The notes below the pieces were generated by a model, which saw nothing but the letters and a program-made list of their open reading frames with translations, was not told the origin of the DNA and made no database searches. The translations under genes were made by a program, and so were the position numbers. A DNA stretch of 55,000 nt from Adiantum capillus-veneris (taxonomy: Eukaryota; Streptophyta; Polypodiopsida; Polypodiales; Pteridaceae). Positions 11,227 through 21,154 of the stretch are shown here, piece by piece. The stretch lies in assembly GCA_014529385.2 (NCBI GenBank), contig CM043963.1:82650912-82705911 (forward strand), in the 5' to 3' direction. Every line of letters begins with the position of its first letter. Within the stretch, counting starts at the first letter, position 1.

Positions 11227-12746
11227 TGCTAGGGGAGAAAAAGCTAGAATATTGGTTAAGCTAGCAGACCGGCCACAGTAGGGATCCAAAGGAGGGAAAA
11301 TAGGGATCCAAAGGGGGGGCCATCTGCAAACGAGCCATGTGCAACAATCGGCTAAAAAGACCCTAAGGTTCAGCCCATTAAGACTTCCAAAATGCTAAGG
11401 TTCCAAAATTCAAAGGTTGTGTCCAAAGGTCAACCCTAGGGGAATTGGATGCTTTGTGTGTGTACAAAAAAAAGTCTTTGCAATCCCTACTTAGGAAGGG
11501 GCGAGCCTTTTTTGTAGGGGATGAGAGAGAAAGTCACACACACACACACAAGCTCCCTTTACACAAAGGGAATGAGGGACACATGTCAGCTCCCTAGCCC
11601 AGATGCCCACAAGGTGTACCCAATTCCTATTGGATGGCCTTGGAGGTGGACCAATGAGAATTAGGCTAGAGTAAATCTAGTTTAATTAATTTAAAAACAC
11701 TTAATAAAAGAACCAATGAGAATTAAGTCCTCTAGAAGACTATTGGACAGTCTCCCGAGGGGTCCAATGAGCATTCAACATCCCAATGGCTTGCCTGATT
11801 CCTATTGGCCAGGAGGCAAAGGGGTCCAATGAGAGTTTAGTTGAATTATTAAATTACCTAAAGCTCTCACAAAAGGGGAAAGGGGGACACATGTCAGAAG
11901 GCTATCACTTATACTACTTAATTACCATTGTCTAGGCCTGGGGAGGTCCAATGAGGGTAGAGCAAGAGCAAATAGCAAGAGGGCTCGCCCAAGAGAGAGA
12001 CGGGGCTGATTTTTGCAAGGCATTATCACACACACACACTCTCACACAATCTATGTGAGAAGCAAGAAAAAGACTATCTCTTCCCAAGCTTTAATGGAGA
12101 GCTCATTACCTACTCCAAGCTTGTGAGATAGAAGCCTACATCGACACACTCTTGGCATGTGGATGCAAATCCAACCAAGAGCCAAGCTTCAATGCATGCT
12201 CATCTCCTCTACCATGCTAATTACTAAGCTAAGCTATGCTAATAGGAGTGATTATGTGAGGAGATGTACATCTTTCTCGTAAGATACTCCTTCTTCCTCT
12301 CAATCTACTCTCATACCCTGCTAGCTCTCACCATCTTTTGAAGGTGTGTGAGGTCTTGGGTCTGAGACCGGGGATAATTGATGTTGTGTTTGTTAAGTGT
12401 TTTGCTTGGTGCATGAAGCTTTCATCTTCATTGCACTAGCTAGCCTTGAAGGAACACAAAGAATTGTATTGTACAATGTCTCTCTTGATGGGAGAAACCA
12501 TAATACAAAGCCTTTTGGAGGGGGGACCGGCTCCATGCAAATCCGGTCCTCAACTGTTGTCAATAGCTTAATTTCTCTCTCTTTTCAAAGTATTGTTCAT
12601 GCTGTCTAACTAGGTGTTATGCTCTTTGTTGCTTTGTCCACCCAAGCACTCTTGTAATTCTCATTAGGAATCTATTCTAATGAAATGCCCACTATGTTCA
12701 TGCTAATTTTCGCTACACACAAGTTTTTAGGCCATTAAATGTTACA
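11227..12746 (+). mobile_element. LTR B (about 1.5 kb), 5' LTR of element B
   Basis: It starts TGCTAGGGGAG and ends AAATGTTACA beside an initiator-Met primer site. It aligns along most of its length with LTR A, with many substitutions and indels. Four ATTGG...CCAAT modules occupy 11626-11657, 11739-11771, 11801-11833 and 11926-11955, plus a lone CCAAT near 11713. No matching 3' LTR follows the element B pol genes, so the element is truncated. Confidence 0.7.
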
Positions 12747-12747
12747 T

Positions 12748-12759
12748 TGGTATCAGAGC
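12748..12759 (+). promoter_or_regulatory. primer binding site of element B (initiator Met tRNA)
   Basis: TGGTATCAGAGC lies one base after the LTR B end and about 400 bp upstream of the gag ORF. Confidence 0.9.
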
Positions 12760-12920
12760 ACAAGGTTTCTCTTTTCTTGCTCAAGAAGGGAGGTCCTCAA
12801 GCTAGCTATAAATGGTTGGTATTATTAATTGCCTGTGAGTATGTAGAACAGGGATTTTTCAGCCTTACAGTGCGCCTGCCTTCGTGCAGTTAACGGGGCA
12901 TCATCGTCGAGAGCTATGGT

Positions 12921-12970
12921 CTTAATAGTGGAGTCCTACGGGGCTTGCCTACGGCTTAACCACTATTGAG
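12921..12970 (+). ncRNA. conserved leader RNA fold, copy B (three-way junction)
   Basis: The outer stem pairs CTTAATAGTGG (12921-12931) with CCACTATTGAG (12960-12970). Relative to copy A, an A-T pair became G-C through changes on both sides. The first inner hairpin is AGTCC-TACG-GGGCT (12932-12945), again changed on both sides, and its loop is now of the UNCG class. The second inner hairpin GCC-TAC-GGC and its flanks are identical in both copies. The fold lies about 160 nt from the primer site and 190 nt before the gag start. Confidence 0.65.
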
Positions 12971-13163
12971 CTATTTGAAGCTTGACAGGAGCCGGTGCTG
13001 TTTTGGTGTTGAAAGACCCTCTCTTCTATTCCTTGCAATTAATGGTATTCGAGCCACGGGTACAGTAGCTTGAGTGCTTTTTCTAAAGGGGTAAAGAGGA
13101 GTAGAAACTAGGGCTTGAAGTGCCAAAGTACACCTAAAAAGTTTACACCTAAAAGTTGTTAGA

Positions 13164-14090
13164 ATGGCTGACAATAGTAAAGAGAGTGAAATTAATGTTG
13201 ATAACTTTGATTTTGCTAATGAGCAAGCTACTAATGATGCTCCGATGCTTGTTAACTATCTTGTTTCTAGGCTTCAACAAGCCATGGGAAATCCATCTCT
13301 CCAAAGTGAAAAGCAACGGCAGCTCCGTGCTCACGGGATTCTCCAAGCTCATCACCATGACGAGAGAACACCTAGGAAGCCTCCTTGTGAGACTCCCAAA
13401 AGAGGTCTCTCTCCGATTCGGGAAGAAGAAGAGAATCCATACAAAGGGCTCAAGAATTTACTTCTTGATGATGCATCTCCTTCCCAAAGGAGAACTCAAG
13501 AGCCTCCACCAAAGGAACGAGAAAGAAGTGAGTCTCCCGCCACCTCGCCGGAGATGGCTCCACGAAGACGGCGGGCTAAACGCTCTCCACCACCACCAAA
13601 GCGGAGAAGACCATCACACTCTTCTCCACACCATAATTCAAAGAGGGATGATAAAAAGCTAGAGAAGAAAAAGGCGAGAAAGAGGACACCCTCTTCTCCA
13701 TCTTCTTCTTTCTCTTCCTCTTATGAAAGTGATGGTGAAGACGACGAAGATCAAGACAAGAAAAAGGCGAGAAAGAGGTCACCCTCTTCTCCACCTTCTT
13801 CAAATTCTTCACCTTCTGAAGAAAGTGATGGTGCAACCTTTGAACCATCAAAAAGAAGAGGCCATAGGAAATCCTATGCCGCATGGAAGAGGTTGTCCAA
13901 GCTGAAGAAATTCAAAGAGGGAGGGAAGAGCATCTCTTTCCTTACCTATGATGGTACCTTTGGTGCTACAGACAAAGTCTTGGTCTTTATCCAACGCACT
14001 TTCAAAAGTCCGCCAGGCAATGGTGGTCTAGCCTACGAGCCAACGGTGAAGCTCCACGAACATGGAAAGCTTGAAGAGCTTCCATTATGA
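13164..14090 (+). CDS. gag: element B Gag, N-terminal part, with SR-like repeats
   Basis: A 308-residue frame begins MADNSKESEINVDNF. Residues 60-165 are basic, Pro/Ser/Arg-rich (MAPRRRRAKRSPPPPKRRR). Residues 168-198 and 199-229 are a tandem repeat: each starts KKKARKR(T/S)PSSP, continues with a serine run and ends in an acidic ESDG block. From about 236 a Gag-like segment follows (AAWKRLSKLKKFKEGGKSISFLTYDGTFG). The frame is lost near 14050 and Gag continues in another frame. The SR-like section recalls splicing-factor tails, but the primer site upstream and pol downstream make this a retrotransposon Gag. The start follows the leader directly and is the first ATG of the frame. Confidence 0.75.
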   Translation: MADNSKESEINVDNFDFANEQATNDAPMLVNYLVSRLQQAMGNPSLQSEKQRQLRAHGILQAHHHDERTPRKPPCETPKRGLSPIREEEENPYKGLKNLLLDDASPSQRRTQEPPPKERERSESPATSPEMAPRRRRAKRSPPPPKRRRPSHSSPHHNSKRDDKKLEKKKARKRTPSSPSSSFSSSYESDGEDDEDQDKKKARKRSPSSPPSSNSSPSEESDGATFEPSKRRGHRKSYAAWKRLSKLKKFKEGGKSISFLTYDGTFGATDKVLVFIQRTFKSPPGNGGLAYEPTVKLHEHGKLEELPL

Positions 14091-14278
14091 AGCAATTTTT
14101 GGCCACCGATGCCAAAGAAAAAGTACTCACCGAATGGCGAAGCTTAAATCTATCTCCCTATGAATCCATCCACAAATATGTAGACAAGTTTTGGGACCTA
14201 CAACTCAAAGCCACTGTCTTCAAAAATTTGGATTTTGGACAGCAAAAGTAACAATTTTGTGCGGGCTTAACCGAAGAA
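14087..14278 (+). pseudogene. gag: element B Gag, capsid C-terminal part
   Basis: In the same frame as the following pol ORF this reads FLATDAKEKVLTEWRSLN, then YESIHKYVDKFWDLQLKA, typical of the C-terminal half of plant Gypsy retrotrans_gag. A TAA at 14249-14251 interrupts it (FGQQK stop QFCAGLTEEMAEYV), after which the frame runs on into the 14279 ORF. A frameshift near 14050 separates it from the N-terminal Gag ORF. Confidence 0.7.
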
Positions 14279-16084
14279 ATGGCGGAGTATGTGAACTCCC
14301 AAAGGTCACGTACCATATCGACGGTAATACACCATACTATGGTGGCCTCTCGAATCAATTTCCAAACGGGGGCTAAAAGAAATAATAAGCCCATGGAAAA
14401 CAAGGGTTCCAACGAGGCTAAGGGGAAGGACAATGTCCAAAAGTCTCCTAAGGGCAACTCCAACAAAGCTAAAGAGAAGGGAGTTTACAAAGGTAAAAAC
14501 AAACTCTCTCCTGAAGAGATTGAGCGTTATCGCAAGGATAACCGGTGTTTCAAGTGCGGCGAACAAGGGCATGCGTACCGCGCTTGTCCCCAAAAGAACA
14601 ACCGCCAAGATCCTCCTAGAGCTACCTTGGTTGAAATCCAAGAGGAGGAGACTCACCAAACTCACCACAAAGGATCTCCTCTATGCCCTGCTTGGGGAAA
14701 GATAAGAGAACATGATGCTTTTATTCTCTTTGACCCTGGTTCTACTCACAATTTTATATCTATAGAGTTGGCAACCAAGCTAGGCATACAAGCCTACGAG
14801 ATGGGAGATGTCCTACCCGCAGACAGTGCTTTCAAGGAGCAAGAAGCTTTAGTCACTCCCTTAATCGGGAAATTGAGGCTTCATGGTCAAATCTATGTGG
14901 GCAAAGAGGACTTCTTTATCTCTCCTCTCAAGCATGAGGATGTAATCCTAGGGGCACCATGGTTTGACTGCCTGGCTGCCAATGTTAAATTTCCTAAAAG
15001 GAGAATCTCCTTTAAGTTCAGGGAAAAAGACATGTATATAGATGCTAAGGAAATGGGTAACACTATCCCCATTGTACATACACAAGCTTTCAACAAGTCA
15101 ATAAAGAGCTCTATTTCGGTGTACATGATTTTTGTTAAAGATTCTCAAAATGAACCTAATGCTTTAGCAAAAGAAAATAAAAGTAACCAAAAGGAATTAG
15201 AGTTATCCAATTTTCTCAAGGGGTTTCAAGATGTTTTTATTGACGACATCCCTTGTGAGATACCTCCTAAACGAGGTAATGATGACCATGCAATTGAACT
15301 TCTTCCAGGAAGTTCACCGCCTAACAAACCTCCTTATAGAGTTTCTCAAGCTCAACAAGAGGAGATTATGCGGCAAGTGAATGAGTTAGTTGAGAAGGTC
15401 ATGGTTAGGCCTAGCTCATCTCCATTTTGCTCACCTGTGCTATTAGTGCAAAAGAAAGATGGTACATATCGTATGTGTGTCGACTATAGAGCACTAAATA
15501 GGATCACTATCAAGAATAGGTTTCTCGTTCCACGGGTAGAAGACCTATTTGATAAGCTACAAGGATCAACCTACTTCAGTAGGATTGACCTAAAAAGTGG
15601 CTATCAAATAAGGATAGTTGATCAAGACATTGTAAAGACCGTATTTCACACCACATTTGGTCTTTACGAATACATTGTCATGCCTTTTGGCTTGACCAAT
15701 GCACCAACCACATTCAACCGCTTGATGGAGAAGCTGTGCAGGCCTCATCGAACCTTCACTAGAGTGTTCTTTGATGATATTATCATCTACTCTAATTCAT
15801 TAGACGAACACAAGCAACACCTCCCAGTAATATTTCAAGTTTTAAGAGAGAATAAACTTTATGTTAATCGAAAGAAAAGTGAATTTTTCTTACAAGAGAT
15901 TCAGTATTTAGGTCACATCATCTCTCAAGATGGCATCCAAATGGATCCATCAAAGTTAGAGGTAATAAAAGGATGGCCTAAACCAAAGAATCTTCATGAA
16001 CTAAGAAGCTTTATAGGTATGTGTGCATACTATAGACGCTTCATAGAAAAGTTCTCACAATTGCGGGACCATTACATGGCCTAA
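14279..16084 (+). pseudogene. pol: element B zinc knuckle-protease-reverse transcriptase
   Basis: This 601-residue frame covers the Gag tail and the first part of Pol. A CCHC knuckle CFKCGEQGHAYRAC is at residues 90-103. The protease active site reads FDPGSTHNFIS (about 151-161), with Pro where Thr or Ser normally follows the catalytic Asp, so it is probably inactive. The RT spans about 340-590: VDYRALNRITIKN, FSRIDLKSGYQ, VMPFGLTNAPTTF and the catalytic FFDDIIIYS (from 497), followed by thumb motifs YLGHIISQDGI and LRSFIGMCAYYRRFI. The frame ends at a frameshift near 16075. It resembles plant chromovirus Pol. Confidence 0.85.
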
Positions 16085-16085
16085 C

Positions 16086-16707
16086 AAAGAAAAGAATTAG
16101 GTACACATGGTCTGCTAAGGAGGACAATGCTTTCGAAAAGCTTATCTCTCAACCTGTGCTTACATTATCAGATCTCTCGAAACCATTTGAGGTCCAATGT
16201 GATGCTTGGGGTGATTGCCTTGGAGCTGTTTTTCTCCAAGAAGGGCATGCCATAGGCTATGAGAGTCGAAGGCTCGACCCTATTGAGAAAGCTCTAGGCA
16301 TATATGAAAAGGAACTCCTTGCAGTTCTACATGCCTTAGGCTCATGGAAGCACTATTTATTGGGGACTCCTTTCATTCTGCGAACGGATCACCAAAGTCT
16401 TAAGTACTTCATGACGCAAACCAAGCTCTCCGACAAACAAATGAGGTGGGCAAATTTCCTTTCGCAATTTCATTTTCATATTGCTCACATTGTTGGCAAG
16501 CATAATCAAGTAGGTGATGTACTTTCAAGATGGCCGAGAGTGGATGCGGTTTCCATAGCAACTCACAATGATCTATCTTCAATGATAGATGAGTATGCTA
16601 TTGATCCCGATTTTAGAGATGTGATTTCGGCCCTTGCACTAGGGAAGAAAGAGGAACCATTTACTTTACAAGATGGTTATCTTCTCTACGGCAATAGACT
16701 TTACTAA
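16086..16707 (+). pseudogene. pol: element B RNase H and connection domain
   Basis: It continues Pol after the frameshift. The connection sequence ends at LTLSDLSKPFEVQCDAWGD, where the RNase H domain starts with the first catalytic Asp. Then come GYESRRLDPIEKALGIYEKE (second acidic residue), LRTDHQSLKYF (third) and VGDVLSRWPR, the usual end of Gypsy RNase H. It overlaps the integrase frame by a few tens of bases, so another frameshift lies near 16690. Confidence 0.8.
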
Positions 16708-17578
16708 CTCACTACGTGAGAAAGTAATGTATGAATCACATGCTCCACCTTATGCGGGGCATAGAGGGATTCAGTCTACCGTAAAGGGAATTGAAACATA
16801 TTTCTATTGGCCTACCATGAAAGTGAACATACAAGAGTATGTTTCTAAATGTATGGTATGCCAAAAGACAAAATTTGATAGAGGGAAGCAACTTGGATTG
16901 CTTCAACCTTTTCCAATCTCTAATTCAGCATGGGAGAGAATATCCATGGATTTTATCTTTGGATTGCTTAAGTCTATCCATGGGAATACGGGAATATGGA
17001 CGATAGTAGACAGGTTTAGTAAACAAGCTCATTTTATACCTGTCAAAAAGACTATCAAAGCCCATCAAATGGCAACCCTCTTCATTTCACAAATTTTCAA
17101 GTACCATGGCTTGCCAATGTCCATAGTGTCTGATAGAGATCCTAGAATGACCAATAATTTCTAGAAGGGTCTCTTTGAGAATTTAGGGACAAGGCTAAAC
17201 TTCTCTTCGGCCTATCATCCACAAACGGATGGCCAAAGTGAAATAGCTAACCTAACCATTCTCGATCTACTAAAAGCTTATGTAACGGAAGTAGATCAAA
17301 GATCCCAATGGGAGAAGTACTTACCCTTAGTGGAGTATGCTTACAATAACACTGTACATACTTCCACGGGAAAAGAACCTTTCGAGGTAATTGAGGGAAG
17401 ATCAAAAAGTCCCTTGCTACTTAAGGTACATGGGAAGATCTTCGCTGCAGATGAGTATAGCAGAGACCTACAAGAATCTTTTCAAAAGATTAAGGATGCT
17501 ATCTCTATCTCACAGCAAAGGAAAAAGGCTGCTGCTGACAAGCACAAAAGAGCCCAAGCCCTTAAAGAAAATGATTAG
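16673..17578 (+). pseudogene. pol: element B integrase
   Basis: One frame with an internal TAG (17162-17164). The N-terminal zinc-binding part shows HAPPYAGHRG and CMVCQKTK. The catalytic core starts WERISMDFIFG (first Asp) and continues WTIVDRFSKQAHFIPV and IVSDRDPRMTNNF (second Asp), then stop, then FSSAYHPQTDGQSEIAN (Glu). YAYNNTVHTSTGKEPFE follows. A second TAG lies at 17576-17578, after KRAQALKEND. Both TAGs fall where related elements have Trp (NNFW, NDWVLL-like), which fits a TGG-to-TAG change. Confidence 0.85.
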
Positions 17579-17950
17579 GTCTTATTAAAGTTTCCCAAGG
17601 CTCGATTAAGGCACACGATGGGCAAGAATCCTACGGGACACCAAAAGTACTATGCTAAACTAGCAAAAAGGTACTCTGGTCCCTTCCAGATTCTTAGGCC
17701 AATCAATGAGATGGCCTATCAACTCAAGTTGCCCAATCATTGGCTCATACACAATGCTTTCCATGTGAGCCTATTAAAGCCTTACAAAGGAGAGCCACCT
17801 TAAGAACCAACTATTGAAGACCCACCGGAGATCGAGGACCAAGAGGAGGTGCTGCAGCCCGAGTCCATTCTCCAACATGAAGACAAGGTATTAAGAGGCG
17901 GTAAGACTATCCGACGAAATACCTCTAGGAGGCACATCAGTGGGAAAAAA
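17579..17950 (+). pseudogene. pol: element B integrase C-terminus and chromodomain-like tail
   Basis: In the integrase frame: [15 protein letters not shown] and [17 protein letters not shown] form the conserved GPF/Y module, then TAA at 17801-17803. Reading through gives PESILQHEDKVLRGGKTIRR, which resembles the first strand of the chromodomain of plant chromoviruses (PEAILDxRxxKxxx-like). The domain stops short at ISGKKELC and lacks the usual WKG core, so it is truncated. Confidence 0.65.
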
Positions 17951-18268
17951 GAACTTTGCTAATCACTAAACTTTCAAACAGAGACACTCTTATCTTACTA
18001 ATCTTACCTACCTCATCACTCAAGTGATGAGGATCAAAGGTGTTTCATGACATAGGTTTCTGCTTCAGTGTACCGGATGTGAATGTGTAGGTCTAGGTTA
18101 GTGTTTTGACTTTTATTGTGCATACTCCTTTGTTAATTGCTCTTGCTCTTTACTTTTTTTTTGTTTTTTGTGAGTATAAGGCTTTACATATACATTCCCT
18201 AAGATTGAGAGGTCAGGGAGGAAGGTTGAGAGGGGAGTGAGTGAATGATGACTTTCAGCAAACACTGT
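17951..18268. other. junction between truncated elements B and C
   Basis: This stretch joins the 3' side of element B (plus) to the 3' side of element C (minus), tail to tail. A short hairpin TCATCACT-CAAG-TGATGA lies near 18012. I find no sequence matching LTR B or the C LTR at 24251-24838, so the 3' LTRs of both elements are missing or unrecognisable. Confidence 0.5.
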
Positions 18269-18283
18269 CCCCCTTCCTTGGGT
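18269..18283 (-). promoter_or_regulatory. possible polypurine tract of element C
   Basis: The minus strand reads AAGGAAGGGGGACAG and is followed by TGTTTGCTG, which looks like a tract followed by an LTR start. However, what follows does not match the other C LTR, so the call is weak. Confidence 0.3.
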
Positions 18284-18286
18284 AGA

Positions 18287-19531
18287 TCATACCATTTGAA
18301 ATGTGCTCGTCACCTTTTGAAACCAATTTTTCCAGTTGGTAATAGGTGAGGATTTTTGCCAGTAGTTTTCTATTACCTTAGGTGCCTCGTCGAGTTTCAA
18401 GGGTGGCAAGGTACTCTCCCAGGATCGAACTTGAAGTGGTTCATCAGGTGATTCTTGAACATTGAGAGGTGTGGATTCCTTTGTAGCTTCATGGAGGTCC
18501 ACTATTGTAGGTGGAGGCTGTGGAGAAGCTTTTACCTCTATGGATGCATTACATGAGGAGGTAGAAGCTTCATGGGACTCCCCTCTTCCTGAGCTACGTG
18601 GAACTAATCGTTCTTTCTTCGGTACCCAAACTAGATCTGGAGCGGGTGTGTAGCGTTCTGTGATTTTTTTCTTTCCACGATCGTTAATTTGTTTTGGAGC
18701 TATAGGATTGAGCTCACATGGGCCCGGTGACAAGTAAGAGGACAATCTACGTTTTGACACCCAGATTTGATCATTTCCTTGATAGTAGCCTTGGGCTTCC
18801 AATAGTCGTTTAGGAATCCAACGCCACGTTTCCTTACATTTCTTGGAGCGAGTGGGACGTTTCTTACAAGGCTTTTGTTTTTTAGCACTAGCTATGGTCG
18901 CTGAAGAACCTTTAGGGACCCACTTGTATGTTTTCTTTGTTCTATTAGGATGAGTCTTGTCAAAAGCTATATGCATTGCTTGTAGCATATTTAAGGGTAC
19001 GGGCATTTCATCCCCCTCAGGTGTTACCCAGGTCGTCCCCCTGTTTCCCCAAGTGTCTATGGTTGCTGCTAGGTGGACCCAATCCACATTGTCCGACTCA
19101 TTCATTCCAGGTAGTACGTCCATATAAGGAGAATCTTCCCCAACATCAGTGTCCGCTTTACACGTGTAACAATACTGCAATGGGACTGAGTGAACTGTGG
19201 TGTCAGATCTATGATCAATTATAAACCTATTTCCTAGGGGATGTGCTCGACCTGTCACAAGATCCACTCGAATGACAGAATATTGGAACTGCAAGTAGAC
19301 ATGGTTTTTAGACCAGTCATGCACCATTTTTGCTTCCCTCATGAAAGGACATGCTAAGATCATCTCCGATGCCATAGTGTGTTTGGAGAAATCCATAACA
19401 ATGAAGGTAATCCTTATTTTATGTCCAAAGACCTTGATCTTGAGATCTTCTAGCATCCCAATAGGCTTAACAATAGACCCATTGGCCATCTTCACTACTA
19501 TAGTTGTGGTCGTAAGGTGAGGTCTTCCCAT
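18287..19531 (-). CDS. element C protease C-terminal half plus W-V-P-K repeat region
   Basis: A 414-residue frame. Residues 1-130 look like the second half of a retropepsin-like domain (KMANGSIVKPIGMLEDLKIK, ITFIVMDFSKH, LACPFMREAKMVHDW). The rest is not a known Pol domain. From about residue 200 a short motif recurs: YKWVPKG, WRWIPKR, IWVSKRR and VWVPKKE, spaced about 25-60 residues apart among basic and Ser/Pro-rich sequence. The tail is rich in Pro, Glu and Ser and ends in aromatic residues (NWKNWFQKV). No RT follows. The protease part overlaps the preceding ORF with a frameshift near 19500. I do not recognise the W-V-P-K region. Confidence 0.55.
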   Translation of the reverse strand: MGRPHLTTTTIVVKMANGSIVKPIGMLEDLKIKVFGHKIRITFIVMDFSKHTMASEMILACPFMREAKMVHDWSKNHVYLQFQYSVIRVDLVTGRAHPLGNRFIIDHRSDTTVHSVPLQYCYTCKADTDVGEDSPYMDVLPGMNESDNVDWVHLAATIDTWGNRGTTWVTPEGDEMPVPLNMLQAMHIAFDKTHPNRTKKTYKWVPKGSSATIASAKKQKPCKKRPTRSKKCKETWRWIPKRLLEAQGYYQGNDQIWVSKRRLSSYLSPGPCELNPIAPKQINDRGKKKITERYTPAPDLVWVPKKERLVPRSSGRGESHEASTSSCNASIEVKASPQPPPTIVDLHEATKESTPLNVQESPDEPLQVRSWESTLPPLKLDEAPKVIENYWQKSSPITNWKNWFQKVTSTFQMV

Positions 19532-20165
19532 AGTTTCCCGTCACAATGCTAACCCCAGCGCCACCATCAAGGATTCCCTTCACAGTTAATCCCTTGGTAG
19601 TGATTGGTATGGTTGCATTGGATTCGTCTCCCTCAAAGTATTGTCCCAACTTGTTAACAGGTGTTTCTATAACAAGGTTCTCATCTAGGTTGGGTTGTGG
19701 ATCTAAGTGTTCCTCCTCTATTGGCATCTCCCCAGCTCCATCCATCTGTGCAAATTGTGATAGCCCAAACTTTAGTTCTCCATTGAGGAAGGCTCGAAGA
19801 GCTGAGACTAACTTAGGGTCTTTATATAGTTTGGACATGATGGTGGTTCTAACTCCTGAAGACATGAAATCCATCAATTTGGCAATGTTTAACGACACCT
19901 TTTGGACTTCAGTCCCTTGACGTGGGGAAGATGGAATCTCCATTTCTTCGATAGGATCAAGTAGTCCCTTTGTAAACATTCTTTCCATCAATAAGTGAGA
20001 ACGCCCACTTTCCCATGACTTTAAGTCACTTTCTTCTTGGATGATGTTAGGTATGGCTAAGGGTCTATGGACTTGGTGAGGTTGTTGTTGCGTAGGGAAC
20101 ACGATGTCTGTAATCTGGATTTGCCTAGGTGCTGGTTCTACATCCCTTTGGGTATCTTCTACCAA
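19467..20165 (-). pseudogene. element C protease N-terminal half
   Basis: Near its end the frame carries TKGLTVKGILDGGAGVSIVT, a retropepsin active site in which the normal DTG or DSG reads DGG. Upstream lies a leucine-rich stretch LSQFAQMDGAGEM and an acidic linker. It leaves frame at GNYGKTSPYD and continues in the 18287-19531 frame. The altered triad suggests loss of activity, unless this lineage uses DGG. Confidence 0.6.
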
Positions 20166-20375
20166 ACTCCTTAATTGCTTGATTCACTCAATCTCCTCTG
20201 TAGGTTTGGATAAGTTCCTATCTCTTCTTGGATCCTGGCCATTGTGGCTCATGAAGATCTTCCTTGTTGGTTTCTATCTTAGTGGTCGTTTTGGTCTCCA
20301 TGGTTTCACCTGAATCAGAATCTTCTTCAACGTCGTTCATATATACGGGGTCGTCACCAGTCCCTATGTTGGTCT
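20166..20375 (-). other. element C linker between zinc-knuckle and protease frames
   Basis: This 210-bp gap on the coding strand has no open frame of note. It probably encoded linker sequence and has lost its frame. Confidence 0.35.
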
Positions 20376-21154
20376 TTAAAATGGGTCTGACTTCGCTGCT
20401 TTTTGCGATCTCTTCCTTCGTGTTTTCTTCTTTTTTTGAGATTGGGCAATTGATGCCGTGTCTCTTTCCTCAAGAATATAATTTTGTTTTTGGAGCATCG
20501 ATCGTGTGAGTACGTTTACTGGTACCACAGGTGTACTTTGTGAATGCTCCTCAGTAACTTCAATCAAATTTAATGGCGTGATCTTCGGCGCATTTGGATT
20601 ATTTGGACATTGGGCAATCAAATGATCTATGCCACATTGATTACACATGAGTATTGGCATTGTAGATGTGCTCGCTTGACTGGTTTGCATTAGTGTGGCA
20701 TTCTTTTGTAGCCTAATAGGACACTTGGCTACACGATGTGGACCTCCACACTCATAGCATTGAAGAGGTGGTCTCTTAGCAGTGTAATTGATATTTTGGC
20801 CTCTTCCGCAAGAGCAGCTACTTGATATACAGGTTTGACTTGTCCCCAATAGTCCTCCATGTAGTATTGTGGACTTTCTTCAAGAACATCCATCCCATAG
20901 GCAATATTAGGATCTATATCTTCCTCACAGCCTTCCAAACAAGAAATAGATGACTCACAACTAACTTGGTTCACAGAAGTAATTCTCGGATGTGGTGGTT
21001 GCGGTCCTAGCACTGGAGGTGGTAAGGGTGTTGTTTGAACAACATTTTGGGCCCTAGGGACCATGTGTTGTGCTGTTTGTTCAAGAGGTGGGGCCGGCAT
21101 CAACGCAGGCACTCGAGGTGTGTCTGTCCATGCTAAGTTTGGTCTATTGGCCAT
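20376..21154 (-). pseudogene. gag: element C Gag tail with two zinc-knuckle-like motifs
   Basis: Two overlapping frames (20729-21154 and 20376-20849) cover this part. The first is Pro-rich (MPAPPLEQTAQHMVPRAQ) then acidic. The second carries CYECGGPHRVAKCP and CNQCGIDHLIAQCP, both C-x2-C-x4-H-x4-C nucleic-acid-binding knuckles 30 residues apart, and ends basic (KKKKTRRKRSQKAAK). Two knuckles in one Gag is common in retroviruses and less usual in plant Gypsy elements. Confidence 0.7.

Noticed and set aside
9156-12970. Hammerhead or other small ribozyme
   Set aside because: The three-way junction lacks the CTGATGA and GAAA core segments of hammerheads and I see no other known catalytic core.
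13156-13905. Overlapping frames on both strands (for example 13156-13662 +, 13576-13884 -)
   Set aside because: Shadows of the low-complexity Gag frame.
13164-14090. Cellular SR splicing factor
   Set aside because: No RRM domain; flanked by an LTR primer site and by gag-pol in order.
18000-18268. 3' LTR of element C
   Set aside because: Begins TGTTTG after a purine tract but shows no similarity to the LTR at 24251-24838.
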